From positions 1-61,543 of the forward strand of contig NZ_RCIV01000014.1 in assembly GCF_003666605.1 (NCBI RefSeq): a stretch of 61,543 nt of DNA, written 5' to 3'. Shown piece after piece: positions 8,067 to 16,662 of this stretch (its first letter is position 1; each line of letters starts with the position of its first letter). This DNA comes from Propionibacterium australiense. GTDB taxonomy: Bacteria > Actinomycetota > Actinomycetes > Propionibacteriales > Propionibacteriaceae. The position numbers and the translations under genes are program-made. The notes under the pieces were generated by a model. It searched no databases. It saw only the letters and a program-made list of their open reading frames with translations, and was not told the origin of the DNA.

Positions 8067-9293
8067 ATGACCGAGTTCGCGCGCATCGCGTTCGTGTCGC
8101 TGCACACGTCCCCGGTCGCCTCCCCCGGGTCGGCGGACGCCGGGGGCATGAACGTCGTCGAACTGAACTCCGCCCTCGCGCTGGCCGAGGCCGGCCACCG
8201 GGTCGACCTCATCACCCGCCGCGACACCCCCGACGCGCCGCCGCAGGCCGAGATCGCGCCCGGCGTGCGGCTCGTCAACCTCGACGCCGGCCCCGCCCGC
8301 GTCGTCGCCAAGAGCCGGGCCGAGGCCCTCATCGAGCCCTTCCGCGCGGCCATGGCACGGCTCGACCCCGCCTACGACGTCATCCACTCCCACCACTGGT
8401 TCAGCGGGGTCGCCGCCCTGCCGCTGGCGCGGCGCTGGGGCATCCCGCACGTGCAGAGCTTCCATTCGGTCTCGGCCCCGCCCGGCGCCGACACGCTGGC
8501 CGACGGCGAACCGCCCGAGTCACCCGGCCGCCCGGCCGGGGAGGCGCTGGCGGCCGCCCGCTCGGACCTCATCGTCGCCGTCTCCGAGGCCGAGAAGCAG
8601 ACCATCATCGACCGCTACGGGCCCCTCGACACGCCCATCGTCCCGGTCCACCCCGGCGTCGACCTCGACCGGTTCCGCCCGCTCGCCCCCGGGGAGCGGC
8701 ACTGGGCCTGGAGCGAGACCGGCGGCGGATGCTACTTCCTGTTCGCCTCGCGCCTGCAACCCCTCAAGGGCCCCGACCTGGTCGTGCGCATGATGGCCGA
8801 GATCCCCGAGTTCGACCGCCCGCACCTGGTCATCGCCGGCGAGGCCTCCCAGGACTTCGCCCGCTACGAGCAGGAACTGCACCGGCTCGTGCACGAGCTG
8901 GGCCTCGACGAGCACATCGTCTTCCTCGGCTCGCAGAACCGCGACGAACTGGCCTGCATGCTGCGCGGCGCCTGCGCCCTCGTCACCCCGAGCTACTCCG
9001 AGACCTTCTCGCTCATCTGCCTCGAGGCCGAGGCCAGCGGCGTGCCGGTCATCGCCAGCCGCGTCGGCGGCATCCCCGAGGCCGTCCAGGACGGCGTCAC
9101 CGGGATCCTGCTCGACGACCGCGACCCGGCCACCTGGGCCGCGGCGGCCCAGTCCACCCGCGACGACGGGGAGCTGCGCGCGCGCATGACCAGAGCGGCA
9201 AGGGCCTTCGCCGAGAAGCACGGCTGGGACCGGACGGCGGCCGGGCTCGTCGACGCCTACCGCGGCGTCCTCGACCGGCGCACGGCGAGATGA
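8067..9293 (+). CDS. mshA: GT4 glycosyltransferase, MshA (mycothiol synthesis)
   Basis: A 408-residue retaining glycosyltransferase. MshA joins UDP-GlcNAc to 1L-myo-inositol-1-phosphate, the first step of mycothiol synthesis in actinobacteria. The N-terminus HTSPVASPGSADAGGMNV matches the MshA acceptor-site signature. The C-terminal Rossmann domain carries SRLQPLKGPDLV and the nucleotide-sugar motif ETFSLICLEAEASGVPVIAS. GGAGGTGA lies before the ATG at 8067. The stop overlaps or closely precedes the mshB start, so the two form an operon. Other GT4 enzymes share this fold, but the DAGGMNV block and the deacetylase neighbour favour MshA. Confidence 0.88.
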   Translation: MTEFARIAFVSLHTSPVASPGSADAGGMNVVELNSALALAEAGHRVDLITRRDTPDAPPQAEIAPGVRLVNLDAGPARVVAKSRAEALIEPFRAAMARLDPAYDVIHSHHWFSGVAALPLARRWGIPHVQSFHSVSAPPGADTLADGEPPESPGRPAGEALAAARSDLIVAVSEAEKQTIIDRYGPLDTPIVPVHPGVDLDRFRPLAPGERHWAWSETGGGCYFLFASRLQPLKGPDLVVRMMAEIPEFDRPHLVIAGEASQDFARYEQELHRLVHELGLDEHIVFLGSQNRDELACMLRGACALVTPSYSETFSLICLEAEASGVPVIASRVGGIPEAVQDGVTGILLDDRDPATWAAAAQSTRDDGELRARMTRAARAFAEKHGWDRTAAGLVDAYRGVLDRRTAR

Positions 9294-9304
9294 CGAGGAG
9301 CACC

Positions 9305-10162
9305 GTGCCCACCGACGACACCGGCATGATCGAACGGATCATCAACACCCCGGCGGGCCTGCGCGTCCTGCTCGTCCACGCCCACCCCGACGACGACACC
9401 CTCTCGACCGGCCCGCTGGCGGCGTGGCTGGCGGCCAGCGGCGGCCGCGTCGACCTGGTCACCTGCACGCGCGGCGAACGGGGCGAGGTCGTGCCCGGCG
9501 TCCTGCCCGAGGCCGTCACGCCGGCCGAGCTGACGGCCGTCAGGGAGCGGGAGCTGGACGCGGCCTGCGCTGAACTCGGCGTGCAGAACAGGTGGTTCCT
9601 CGGGGCCGCGCCCTGGCGCGAGGCAGGGCTGCGGGACTGCCGCTACGAGGACTCCGGCATGCGCTGGGTGACGCCCACCCTGGCGGGGCCGGCCGCCGAC
9701 GTCGGCGAGCACGCCCTGACGGTGGCCCCGCTGGCCCAGGAGGTCACCGACCTGTGCGCCGGGCTGGTCGGCCGCCGCTACGACGCGGTCGTCAGCTACG
9801 ACGACGGCGGCGGCTACGGCCACCCCGACCACGTGCGCTGCCACCAGATCGTCGCCCTGGCCTGCGGGCGGGCCGGCGTGCCCTTCGTCCAGGTGCTCTC
9901 GCAGGAGGACAACCCGGACGCCGGCGACGCCGCGGCGGCCAGCTGGCTCGACGGCACCGACCCGGTGCTGCAGGCCCGCGTCGTCGCGGCCCTGCGCTGC
10001 TTCCGCACCCAGCTCACCGTCGCCGGATCCGGCGCCGACCAGCACATCCGCCACGTCGGCGGCCAGCGTCAGGAGATCCCGCGCCGGATCGGCCTGCTGC
10101 CCGGCAGCGTCCCCGCCGGGCGCGACGGGAGCGGCGGTGCGCACCAGGGGCCGACGGTCTAG
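9305..10162 (+). CDS. mshB: PIG-L family deacetylase, MshB (mycothiol synthesis)
   Basis: A 285-residue zinc deacetylase. MshB removes the acetyl group from GlcNAc-inositol after the MshA step. Zinc and catalytic motifs are plain: HAHPDDDTLSTG near the N-terminus, TRGERGEV, and GGYGHPDHVRCH in the second half. I chose GTG at 9305, which has AGGAG four bases upstream; an ATG at 9290 overlapping the mshA stop (ATGA) would add five residues. A mycothiol-conjugate amidase (Mca) has the same motifs, but adjacency to mshA and the length support MshB. Confidence 0.87.
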   Translation: MPTDDTGMIERIINTPAGLRVLLVHAHPDDDTLSTGPLAAWLAASGGRVDLVTCTRGERGEVVPGVLPEAVTPAELTAVRERELDAACAELGVQNRWFLGAAPWREAGLRDCRYEDSGMRWVTPTLAGPAADVGEHALTVAPLAQEVTDLCAGLVGRRYDAVVSYDDGGGYGHPDHVRCHQIVALACGRAGVPFVQVLSQEDNPDAGDAAAASWLDGTDPVLQARVVAALRCFRTQLTVAGSGADQHIRHVGGQRQEIPRRIGLLPGSVPAGRDGSGGAHQGPTV

Positions 10163-10199
10163 GCTGGTGCCGCACGAATCCGCAGCGGGAAGGACGGTC

Positions 10200-11177
10200 G
10201 TGGAAGACATCGTCGTGTTCTCGGGCTCGGCCCACACCGAGCTGGCCGCGAACATCTGCCGGTACGCGAAGGTCGGGCTCTCGCCGGTCGAGATCAGCCG
10301 GTTCAGCAATGACTGCCTCCAGGCGCAGCTGCTGGTGAACGTCCGCCAGCGCGACGTCTACATCGTGCAGCCCCTCGTGCCGCCCACCCAGGAGCACCTC
10401 ATGGAGCTGCTCCTCATGGTGCAGGCCGCCAAGTCGGCCTCGGCGGCCCAGGCCACCGCGGTCATCCCGCACTACTCGTACGCGCGCTCGGACAAGAAGG
10501 ACGCCTCGCGCATCAGCGTCGGCGGCCGGCTCGTCGCCGACCTGCTCGTCACCGCCGGCGTCGACCGCGTACTCACCATGCAGCTCCACTCGCCACAGGT
10601 GCAGGCCTTCTTCTCGGCGCCCGTCGACCAGCTCACCGCGCTCGGCGTCATCGCCGGCCACTTCCGCGGCAACTGCGAGAACTCGGTCGTCGTCAGCCCC
10701 GACTTCGGCAACGCCAAGGCCGCCTCCAACGTCGCCCGCCTGCTCGGCCTGCCCGTCGCGGCGGGCAGCAAACGCCGTCTCGCCGACGACAAGGTCGTCA
10801 TCGACATGGTCGTCGGCGACGTCGTCGGCAAGCACTGCATCGTCCTCGACGACGAGATCGCCACCGGCGGCTCGATCATCGAACTCACCCGCCGGCTCAA
10901 GGAGCAGGGCGCCCTGTCGGCCTCGGTGGCCTGCACCCACGGCCTGTTCACCGGCAGCGCCGTCGAGCGGCTGCGCGCCGAGGAGTTCATCAGCGAGGTC
11001 GTCACCACCGACACCGTCCCGGCCCCCGACGGCTGGCCCGAGCTCACGGTGCTGTCCGTCGCCCCGCTGTTCGCCGAGGCCATCGACCGCATCCACCACG
11101 GCAGGTCGATCTCGAAGATGTTCGACGGCGTCGACCCCGCCTACGCCCCGCCGAAGGGCCAGGGCGAACTCTTCTGA
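10200..11177 (+). CDS. prs: Ribose-phosphate pyrophosphokinase (PRPP synthetase)
   Basis: A 325-residue enzyme that makes 5-phosphoribosyl-1-pyrophosphate from ribose-5-phosphate and ATP for nucleotide, His, Trp and NAD synthesis. It shows YSYARSDKKDASRISVGGRL (the Prs flexible-loop region), HSPQVQAFF and the PRPP-binding loop IVLDDEIATGGSI. The start is GTG at 10200 behind GGGAAGGAC. It is a diverged form (FSGSAHTELAANI at the N-terminus), so a second prs copy may exist elsewhere in the genome. Confidence 0.9.
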   Translation: MEDIVVFSGSAHTELAANICRYAKVGLSPVEISRFSNDCLQAQLLVNVRQRDVYIVQPLVPPTQEHLMELLLMVQAAKSASAAQATAVIPHYSYARSDKKDASRISVGGRLVADLLVTAGVDRVLTMQLHSPQVQAFFSAPVDQLTALGVIAGHFRGNCENSVVVSPDFGNAKAASNVARLLGLPVAAGSKRRLADDKVVIDMVVGDVVGKHCIVLDDEIATGGSIIELTRRLKEQGALSASVACTHGLFTGSAVERLRAEEFISEVVTTDTVPAPDGWPELTVLSVAPLFAEAIDRIHHGRSISKMFDGVDPAYAPPKGQGELF

Positions 11178-11184
11178 ACCCGGG

Positions 11185-11775
11185 TCAGAGCCCGAAGAAG
11201 TCGCGCAGGCCGCCGAGCAGCATCTGGGTGGAGATGATCACCAGGATCATGCCCATGAGCCGCTCCACGGCGGTGAGGAAGCGTTCGCCCAGCCAGCGGT
11301 TCAGGTAGCCCGAGAAGAACAGGATGACGGCGCACGGCAGCCAGGCGAGCGCGGTGGCGGCGAGCAGCCGGGGCATCTGGTCCGGGTACTGGTTGGCCAG
11401 GATGATCTCGGTCGCCAGGGCCGACGGCCCCGCCGTGTAGGGCACGGCGAGCGGCACGATGAACGGTTCGCTGTCGGTGCGTTCGGTCAGGCTGTTCGCT
11501 GGGGTGGGGAACATCATCCGGATGGCGATGAGCATGAGGATGAGTCCCCCGGCGCTGGCCAGCGCCGGCTGGGTGACGTGCAGCACGCCGAGCAGCTGCC
11601 GGCCGGCGATGAGGAAGGCGAGCATGATGAGCAGGGCGATGCACAGTTCGCGGGCCAGGACGAGCTGGCGGCGTCCCGGGCCGACCTCACGCAGGGCCGT
11701 CAGGAAGATCGGGATGTTGCCCAGCGGGTCGAGGACGAGGAAGAGTGTCAGCGCGGAGGACAGTACGAGGGCCAT
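11185..11775 (-). CDS. MarC-family integral membrane protein
   Basis: A 196-residue protein with about six hydrophobic helices and the MarC/YhgN signature FLVLDPLGNIPIF at the N-terminus and VPLAVPYTAGPSAL in the middle. Members are inner-membrane proteins of unsettled function; early links to multiple-antibiotic resistance did not hold up. It converges with the PRPP synthetase gene with only 7 bp between the stops, so the two transcripts must overlap or share a terminator. Confidence 0.87.
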   Translation of the reverse strand: MALVLSSALTLFLVLDPLGNIPIFLTALREVGPGRRQLVLARELCIALLIMLAFLIAGRQLLGVLHVTQPALASAGGLILMLIAIRMMFPTPANSLTERTDSEPFIVPLAVPYTAGPSALATEIILANQYPDQMPRLLAATALAWLPCAVILFFSGYLNRWLGERFLTAVERLMGMILVIISTQMLLGGLRDFFGL

Positions 11776-12116
11776 GAGCCTTCTCCTGGACGTCGAGCAG
11801 GGCCAAGGGACACCCGGGAACGAATATTCTCGGTGGATGCAGGTGTGCCACGATTTGTTGTGGCTGAATCTGAATTCGCGGGGAAATATTAATGACAGAA
11901 GCGGGGGTTCACAAACGGTGGCGCCTGGCCGGGGCGGGGCCGGGACTCCTGACCGGAGGTTCCTGCCACTGCCCGGGCCGGTGGGCCGTTCGCGGGCGGG
12001 GAAGCCTTGATCGCGGCGCTGACAGCCGTTCCCCGGGACGGTGGGCCGTTCGCCGTGCGCCGGCGCAACCGGGAAGGGCCCCCGGGGCGGTGCGGGCGCA
12101 CGCCGGGCGGGGGGGT
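11776..12116. repeat. Intergenic region with a second copy of the 60-bp-period repeat
   Basis: No gene is seen in these 341 bp. CGGTGGGCCGTTCGC occurs at 11979-11993 and 12039-12053, exactly 60 bp apart. Its core GTGGGCCGTTC is found inverted at 2880-2890, in another 60-bp-period region. An AT-rich patch at 11818-11900 could hold the marC promoter. Confidence 0.5.
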
Positions 12117-13466
12117 TCAGCCCGGGACGGCGGTGGGCCGTGGCTCGCCCTCGCGCCGGGTGCCCCTGTCGAAGAGCGCGTCCCCGATGCCGCGTGAGGC
12201 GGCCCAGAAGACCAGACCGGCCAGCAGATAGCCGGCTCCCATGCCGATCATGGCCGGCGGGCTCACCGCGTCGGCCGGCAGTACGCAGGCCGCGATGACG
12301 GCACCGAGCACGGTCGAGACGTTGTAGAGCACGTCGTAGAGCGTGAAGACGCGGCCGCGGTGGTCGTCGTCGACATGGGCCTGCACGACGGTGTCGACCT
12401 GTACCTTGAGCGACTGGCCGGCCAGGCCGATGAGGAAGGAGTTGACGAGCAGGGTCGGTATGGTCATGACGGCTCCGACGGTTGCCTGCGAGGCGGCCAT
12501 GACGAGCAGCATCGCGCCGATGCAGCGCCGCACCCCGATGCGGTGGGCGATGGGTACCGAGACGACGCCCGACAGGACGAATCCGACGCCGCTCACCACG
12601 AACCAGGCGCCCGTGCCGGTGATCGCCGAACCGAGGTGGTCCCCGGCGGCGAAGTGGTGGCGGTAGATCACGACGACGAAGGCCATGAGGAAGCCGTAGC
12701 CGATGCGGACGACGGCCTCGGAGAACAGCGCAAGCCAGGCGGGCCGCCGCGTCGACAGGTGACGCAGGCCGGTGACCAGGCCGTGCGCCACCTCACCCAC
12801 CGTCGTCCGGCCTGCGCCGGCCTCCGGCCCCAGGGCCGAGCGGGGGATGCGGCCGGCCACGGCGATGGCGACGGTGAACAACAGCGCCGCCAGGACGAAG
12901 ATGAGCCCGTTCGCGGTGTCCGTGCCCAGCCGCCCGCCCAGCGCCAGGCGGATGATGCCGGCCGCCGCGCCGCCGAAGAGCGTGGCCAGCGGCCCGATCA
13001 TCGGCATGAGCGAACTCGCCTCCAGGTACTCGTCCTCGTCCACCGTGCTCGCCAGACCCGCCTGGAGCCCGGCCAGGGTGAAGCGGTTGAGGCTCAGCAT
13101 GACCAGCAGCAGCACCGCGAGCGCGACGTTCGCGGCGCCGCCGGTCAGGTGCGAGGCGATCATCGCGGCCAGCCCGGCGCTGCAGAGGGCGCGCGTGAGG
13201 TCGACGAGCACCGAGATGCGCTGACGCCAGAAGCGGTCGAGCAGGACCGAGAGGAAGGGGCCGAACAGCGAGTAGGGGAGCATCGTGAGGGCGAGCACCC
13301 CGGCGACCGCCCACGCACTCGTCTGGCTCTGCGGGCTGAACAGCAGATACGAGGCCATCCCCACCTGGGCGGTGCCATCACCGGACTGCCCGCACAGGCG
13401 AACGAGCAGGAGCCGCCGGAAGTTGCGGTGCCGGCACAGGCTGCTCAGTCTCCGGGTGAATTCCAC
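12117..13466 (-). CDS. MFS permease
   Basis: An approximately 449-residue membrane protein with about 12 hydrophobic segments, of the major facilitator superfamily (exporter-like; FGPFLSVLLDRFWRQR matches the MFS loop 2-3 motif). Substrate is unknown. The likely start is GTG at 13466: GAGGAG ends six bases before it, whereas the ATG at 13472 touches the ribosome-binding site. The C-terminus is short and charged. No regulator lies next to it; the 500-bp region upstream separates it from the two-component genes. Confidence 0.83.
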   Translation of the reverse strand: MEFTRRLSSLCRHRNFRRLLLVRLCGQSGDGTAQVGMASYLLFSPQSQTSAWAVAGVLALTMLPYSLFGPFLSVLLDRFWRQRISVLVDLTRALCSAGLAAMIASHLTGGAANVALAVLLLVMLSLNRFTLAGLQAGLASTVDEDEYLEASSLMPMIGPLATLFGGAAAGIIRLALGGRLGTDTANGLIFVLAALLFTVAIAVAGRIPRSALGPEAGAGRTTVGEVAHGLVTGLRHLSTRRPAWLALFSEAVVRIGYGFLMAFVVVIYRHHFAAGDHLGSAITGTGAWFVVSGVGFVLSGVVSVPIAHRIGVRRCIGAMLLVMAASQATVGAVMTIPTLLVNSFLIGLAGQSLKVQVDTVVQAHVDDDHRGRVFTLYDVLYNVSTVLGAVIAACVLPADAVSPPAMIGMGAGYLLAGLVFWAASRGIGDALFDRGTRREGEPRPTAVPG

Positions 13467-13983
13467 GCGCATCTCCTCCAGCGGTCACCGGGGAGTCTAA
13501 CCGGCCCGGATGTGTCGAGGTTCCCGACCGGATCCGCCGACGCGGGGCACAGCAGTACCGTCATCGCGAGAGGAGGTGGGCTGCTGCCGGTCGACGCTTC
13601 GCTGCGCAGTTGAAGGGCACCAGGGGGCTGCTGGTCACCCCCAGCAGCCCCCTGGGCGTCTGTGGGCCGCGAATGCGGCTGATGCCCTGGGCTCTGCAGT
13701 TCTGCGATCGGCTACGTCATCGGGCGATGCGATCAGCATGAGCAGAACATCGATACTGCCCTGAAGTTTATACACACGAAGCCCCTAGGGGGACATCGGT
13801 GACCAGAATGTGATCGCTCCCGGTCCGAAAAACGCGGAGTGGCCTCCCTCCGGTCGAGGCGATCCTCCTTGTCAGGACATACAAGCTTCTTGTCCTCTGT
13901 TTGCTGGGCGAGCGCGGACAACGAATGGCAAGCCCGGGTCACTCTCTTCTCACGCCGGGGTCTGCCGGCCCGTCGGGCCCGGC
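13467..13983. terminator. 517-bp intergenic region with a strong hairpin (13621-13654)
   Basis: CAGGGGGCTGCTGG (13621-13634) pairs perfectly with 13641-13654 around a six-base loop, a 14-bp stem without a U-tract. It lies after the response-regulator gene and before the MFS gene on the minus strand, so it could end the two-component transcript. An imperfect palindrome centred on ACAAGCTTCTTGT (13873-13893, arms GGACA/TGTCC) could be an operator. No gene is visible. Confidence 0.5.
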
Positions 13984-14646
13984 TCAGGGGTGGACGAGAC
14001 CGGTCTCGTAGGCGATGAGGACCAGACCGACACGGTCCCGGGCCTCCAGCTTGGACAGCAGCCGTCCGATGTGGGTCTTGACGGTGCCCTCGGCCATGAA
14101 CAGGTGCTCGGCGATCTCCGCGTTCGTCGCGCCGCGTGCCACCTCGCCGAGCACCTCGAGTTCGCGGTCGGTGAGCACCGAGAGGCGGTCGTCCTCCTCC
14201 CCGACATGATCGGGCAGGGTGGGGGCGACGTGTTCGAGCAGACGGCGGGTCGCGCTCGGCGCGACGACGGCGTCGCCGGAGGCGACGGTGCGGATGGCCG
14301 ACAGCAGCTCCTCGGGCCGGGCGTCCTTGAGCATGAAGCCCGAGGCGCCTGCCTTGAGGGCCGAGAAGACGTACTCGTCCAGATCGAAGGTGGTCAGTAC
14401 CAGGACGCGGGTGTCGGTGCCGGAGTCGATGATGCGGCGGGTCGCCTCGACGCCATCCATGACGGGCATCCGGATGTCCATGAGTACCACGTCGGGTTCC
14501 AGCTCGTTCAACCGCTCGATGCCCTCGGCCCCGTCGGCTGCCTCGCCGATGACGCTCATGTCGTCCTGGGCGTCGATGAGCATGCGGAAGCCGCTGCGCA
14601 CCAGCTCCTGGTCGTCGACGAGAAGCACCGTGATGGGCTCGGCCAT
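13984..14646 (-). CDS. NarL/FixJ-family response regulator
   Basis: A 220-residue cytoplasmic response regulator. The receiver domain (about 5-120) has the acidic pair LLVDDQELV, the phospho-acceptor Asp57 in DVVLMDIRMPVMDG, and the conserved Thr and Lys (LVLTTF, FMLKD). The C-terminal LuxR-type helix-turn-helix (about 155-220) begins LTDRELEVLGEVARGATNAE. The ATG at 14646 follows AGGAGGAGAAC. The histidine kinase gene ends 196 bp upstream on the same strand and is its partner. Its targets cannot be read from the sequence. Confidence 0.93.
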   Translation of the reverse strand: MAEPITVLLVDDQELVRSGFRMLIDAQDDMSVIGEAADGAEGIERLNELEPDVVLMDIRMPVMDGVEATRRIIDSGTDTRVLVLTTFDLDEYVFSALKAGASGFMLKDARPEELLSAIRTVASGDAVVAPSATRRLLEHVAPTLPDHVGEEDDRLSVLTDRELEVLGEVARGATNAEIAEHLFMAEGTVKTHIGRLLSKLEARDRVGLVLIAYETGLVHP

Positions 14647-14842
14647 GTTCTCCTCCTGTACTCGTGCCCGGCCCGTACCGGGCATCCCGCCTCGGCGGTA
14701 CCCCTACGGTAGTCATCGAGACCAGCCCGAGGGAGCAGCGCCGTGCTGTTCGCGGTACGCGCAACTGCGGGGTCCTGTGGCCAGCCGGCTCACACAGCCC
14801 TGCCGGTCTTCGCGGCGAGGGCGGCTCGGCGCAGCGGCGACC

Positions 14843-16039
14843 CTAGTCGTCCTGGGGCAGTGGCAGCTCCGCGTGCACGGCGAACCCGCCCTCGGGGCGT
14901 GGCCCGGCGCTGGCCGTGCCGCCCATCGCGGTGGCGCGCTCGGACATGCCGCGCAGCCCGTTGCCCCCGCCGTCATCTGTCACCGCCGCGCCCGCACCGT
15001 CGTCCGTGACGTCGATGACGATGCGGTCGGGCTCGTAGCCGAGGCGCATCCAGCACGTGGCCTGGGGACCGGCGTGCTTGAGGAAGTTCGTCACGGCCTC
15101 CTGGCAGATGCGGTAGGCGGCCAGTGCCAGGGTCGGCGGTACCACTGGCGCCGTGCCGCTGACCTCCAGGTGCACGCGGTCCCCGGCGCGCTCGGTCATG
15201 GCCGGGATGTCGCTCAGGGCCGGCATCGGCCGGTACTCGGCCGGGCCCTCGCGCAGCACCCCGACGATGCGGCGCATCTCGACGAGCGCCTCGCGGCTGG
15301 TGTCGGCGATCGTCCCGAGCACCTGGGCGGCCGCGTCGGGGTTCTTCGCGGCGAGCGCCTTGCCGCCTTGGGCCTGCACGGTGATGACGCTCAGCGAGTG
15401 GGCGACGACGTCGTGCAGCTCGCGGGCGATCTCGTTGCGGGTACGGGCCTCGATGCTGCGGGCGCGTTCGGCCTGGGCGGCGAGCTGCGCCTCGTACTGG
15501 GCCTCGGCGGCCAGTTCCCGTTCGAGTTCGGCTGCGTCGTTCTCGCGGGTGCGGCGCCCGATCTGGTACGGGATGAGCACCATTGCCTCGCAGATGAGGA
15601 ACAGCAGGTAGAAGACGTTGTGCGGGTTCGGCGTGGCGATCCACGGCTCGGGTGTGCGGGACCATCGGTAGGGCCCGACGATCGCGCCGATGAAGCCGAC
15701 CAGCACCGCCAACCGTGAATCGCGGCCCGGAACCCAACGGGCCACCGAGTAGGTGATGATCGGCACGGCGATGAGCGAGGGCGACGGCGCCTCGAGGACG
15801 ACGGCCTGCAGCAGCCCGCCGACGGCTGCGATGGCCAGCATGATGAGCGGGCGCCGGCGGCGCAGGACGACCGATACCGTCAGCGGCAGGCTCGTGAGCA
15901 GGGTCGCCAGGTGGGAGTCGTGGTAGGGGAAGGTGACATCGCCCCAGAAGCAGGTGAGTGCGGTGAGCACCGCGGCCAGTGCGGCGTCGGTGATGAGCTC
16001 CCTGCGTGTGTCGTGGCGGAGCATGGGGACGAAGCTCAT
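14843..16039 (-). CDS. NarL-type sensor histidine kinase (HisKA_3)
   Basis: A 398-residue membrane sensor kinase. Several hydrophobic segments fill the first 165 residues, without a large extracellular loop, so it probably senses within the membrane. A coiled-coil linker (AELERELAAEAQYEAQLAAQ) leads to the phospho-acceptor His in RELHDVVAHSLSVI. The HATPase domain shows AVTNFLKHAG and DDGGGNGLRGM. It pairs with the response regulator downstream and follows a 44-residue membrane protein on the same strand. Confidence 0.93.
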   Translation of the reverse strand: MSFVPMLRHDTRRELITDAALAAVLTALTCFWGDVTFPYHDSHLATLLTSLPLTVSVVLRRRRPLIMLAIAAVGGLLQAVVLEAPSPSLIAVPIITYSVARWVPGRDSRLAVLVGFIGAIVGPYRWSRTPEPWIATPNPHNVFYLLFLICEAMVLIPYQIGRRTRENDAAELERELAAEAQYEAQLAAQAERARSIEARTRNEIARELHDVVAHSLSVITVQAQGGKALAAKNPDAAAQVLGTIADTSREALVEMRRIVGVLREGPAEYRPMPALSDIPAMTERAGDRVHLEVSGTAPVVPPTLALAAYRICQEAVTNFLKHAGPQATCWMRLGYEPDRIVIDVTDDGAGAAVTDDGGGNGLRGMSERATAMGGTASAGPRPEGGFAVHAELPLPQDD

Positions 16040-16079
16040 GAGTGAAGTCTATGGAGCACAGCCGTGCGCCGGGGCGGGC

Positions 16080-16214
16080 TCAGGGATCGAAGCTGCGGCC
16101 GATCTCGGCCCACAGCTCGGCCTCGTGCCGCTCCTCGCGGTGGCGGTGCAGGTGGGCCAGCCCGAGCAGGGCGGCGACGACCGCCGTGAACCAACCGGTT
16201 CGTCTCGGCATCAT
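16080..16214 (-). CDS. 44-residue single-helix membrane protein
   Basis: A small protein with one hydrophobic helix (TGWFTAVVAALLGLAHLHRH) and a charged C-terminus rich in His, Arg and Glu. GGGGAGGT stands six bases before the first of two consecutive ATG codons, a strong ribosome-binding site that marks it as real. It lies 40 bp upstream of the histidine kinase on the same strand, so it is probably the first gene of that operon. It may modulate the kinase, as small membrane proteins do elsewhere; that is inference. Confidence 0.6.
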   Translation of the reverse strand: MMPRRTGWFTAVVAALLGLAHLHRHREERHEAELWAEIGRSFDP

Positions 16215-16356
16215 GACTGACCTCCCCAGACGGCGTCCTGGGACGCCCCACGTGTGCGGTGCTGGCGCACCGGCATCAGGCAATCTTGACGCCAACCGGG
16301 CCGGCGCGCAAGGGTCAGGGTGTGCCTGGCCCCGGTGCCGCGCGGCGCCGGGTGTT

Positions 16357-16662
16357 TCAGAGTCCGATGCCGTGGTCGTGTCCGGGTGGTTTGTGGCTGC
16401 GGGGGCGTGGGGTATTGCGGGTGGCTCGCTGGGTGGCGGCCTTGATCGTGCGGAGTGTGTCCTCGGGGGTGAATTGCTGCTTCTGTGCAGTCGAGGTGGT
16501 GGGGTTCTCGGTGATGGCTTCCTGCAGCTGGTACCAGAAAGTCCCCTCCTCAGGCTTGTGGGGCAGGGCGTATTTGGGTGCCAAGCGGTCGATGGTGTCC
16601 TGAACCTGGGCCGCGGTGGCCTCCAGAACCTCACCGGCATCCCCGGCGGGCTGGGGCGTCAC
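16357..16662 (-). CDS. Hypothetical protein
   Basis: An approximately 101-residue, probably soluble protein with a helical stretch (GEVLEATAAQVQDTIDRL) and a basic, Pro-rich tail. I recognise no family. The GTG at 16662 overlaps the stop of the frameshifted upstream gene (GTGA), which suggests coupling; an ATG at 16686 would add eight residues and overlap more. It and its neighbour form a two-gene unit separated from the kinase operon by about 140 bp. Confidence 0.55.
   Translation of the reverse strand: MTPQPAGDAGEVLEATAAQVQDTIDRLAPKYALPHKPEEGTFWYQLQEAITENPTTSTAQKQQFTPEDTLRTIKAATQRATRNTPRPRSHKPPGHDHGIGL

Noticed and set aside
13038-13472. ATG at 13472 as the start of the MFS gene
   Set aside because: GAGGAG directly abuts this ATG; the in-frame GTG at 13466 has proper spacing.
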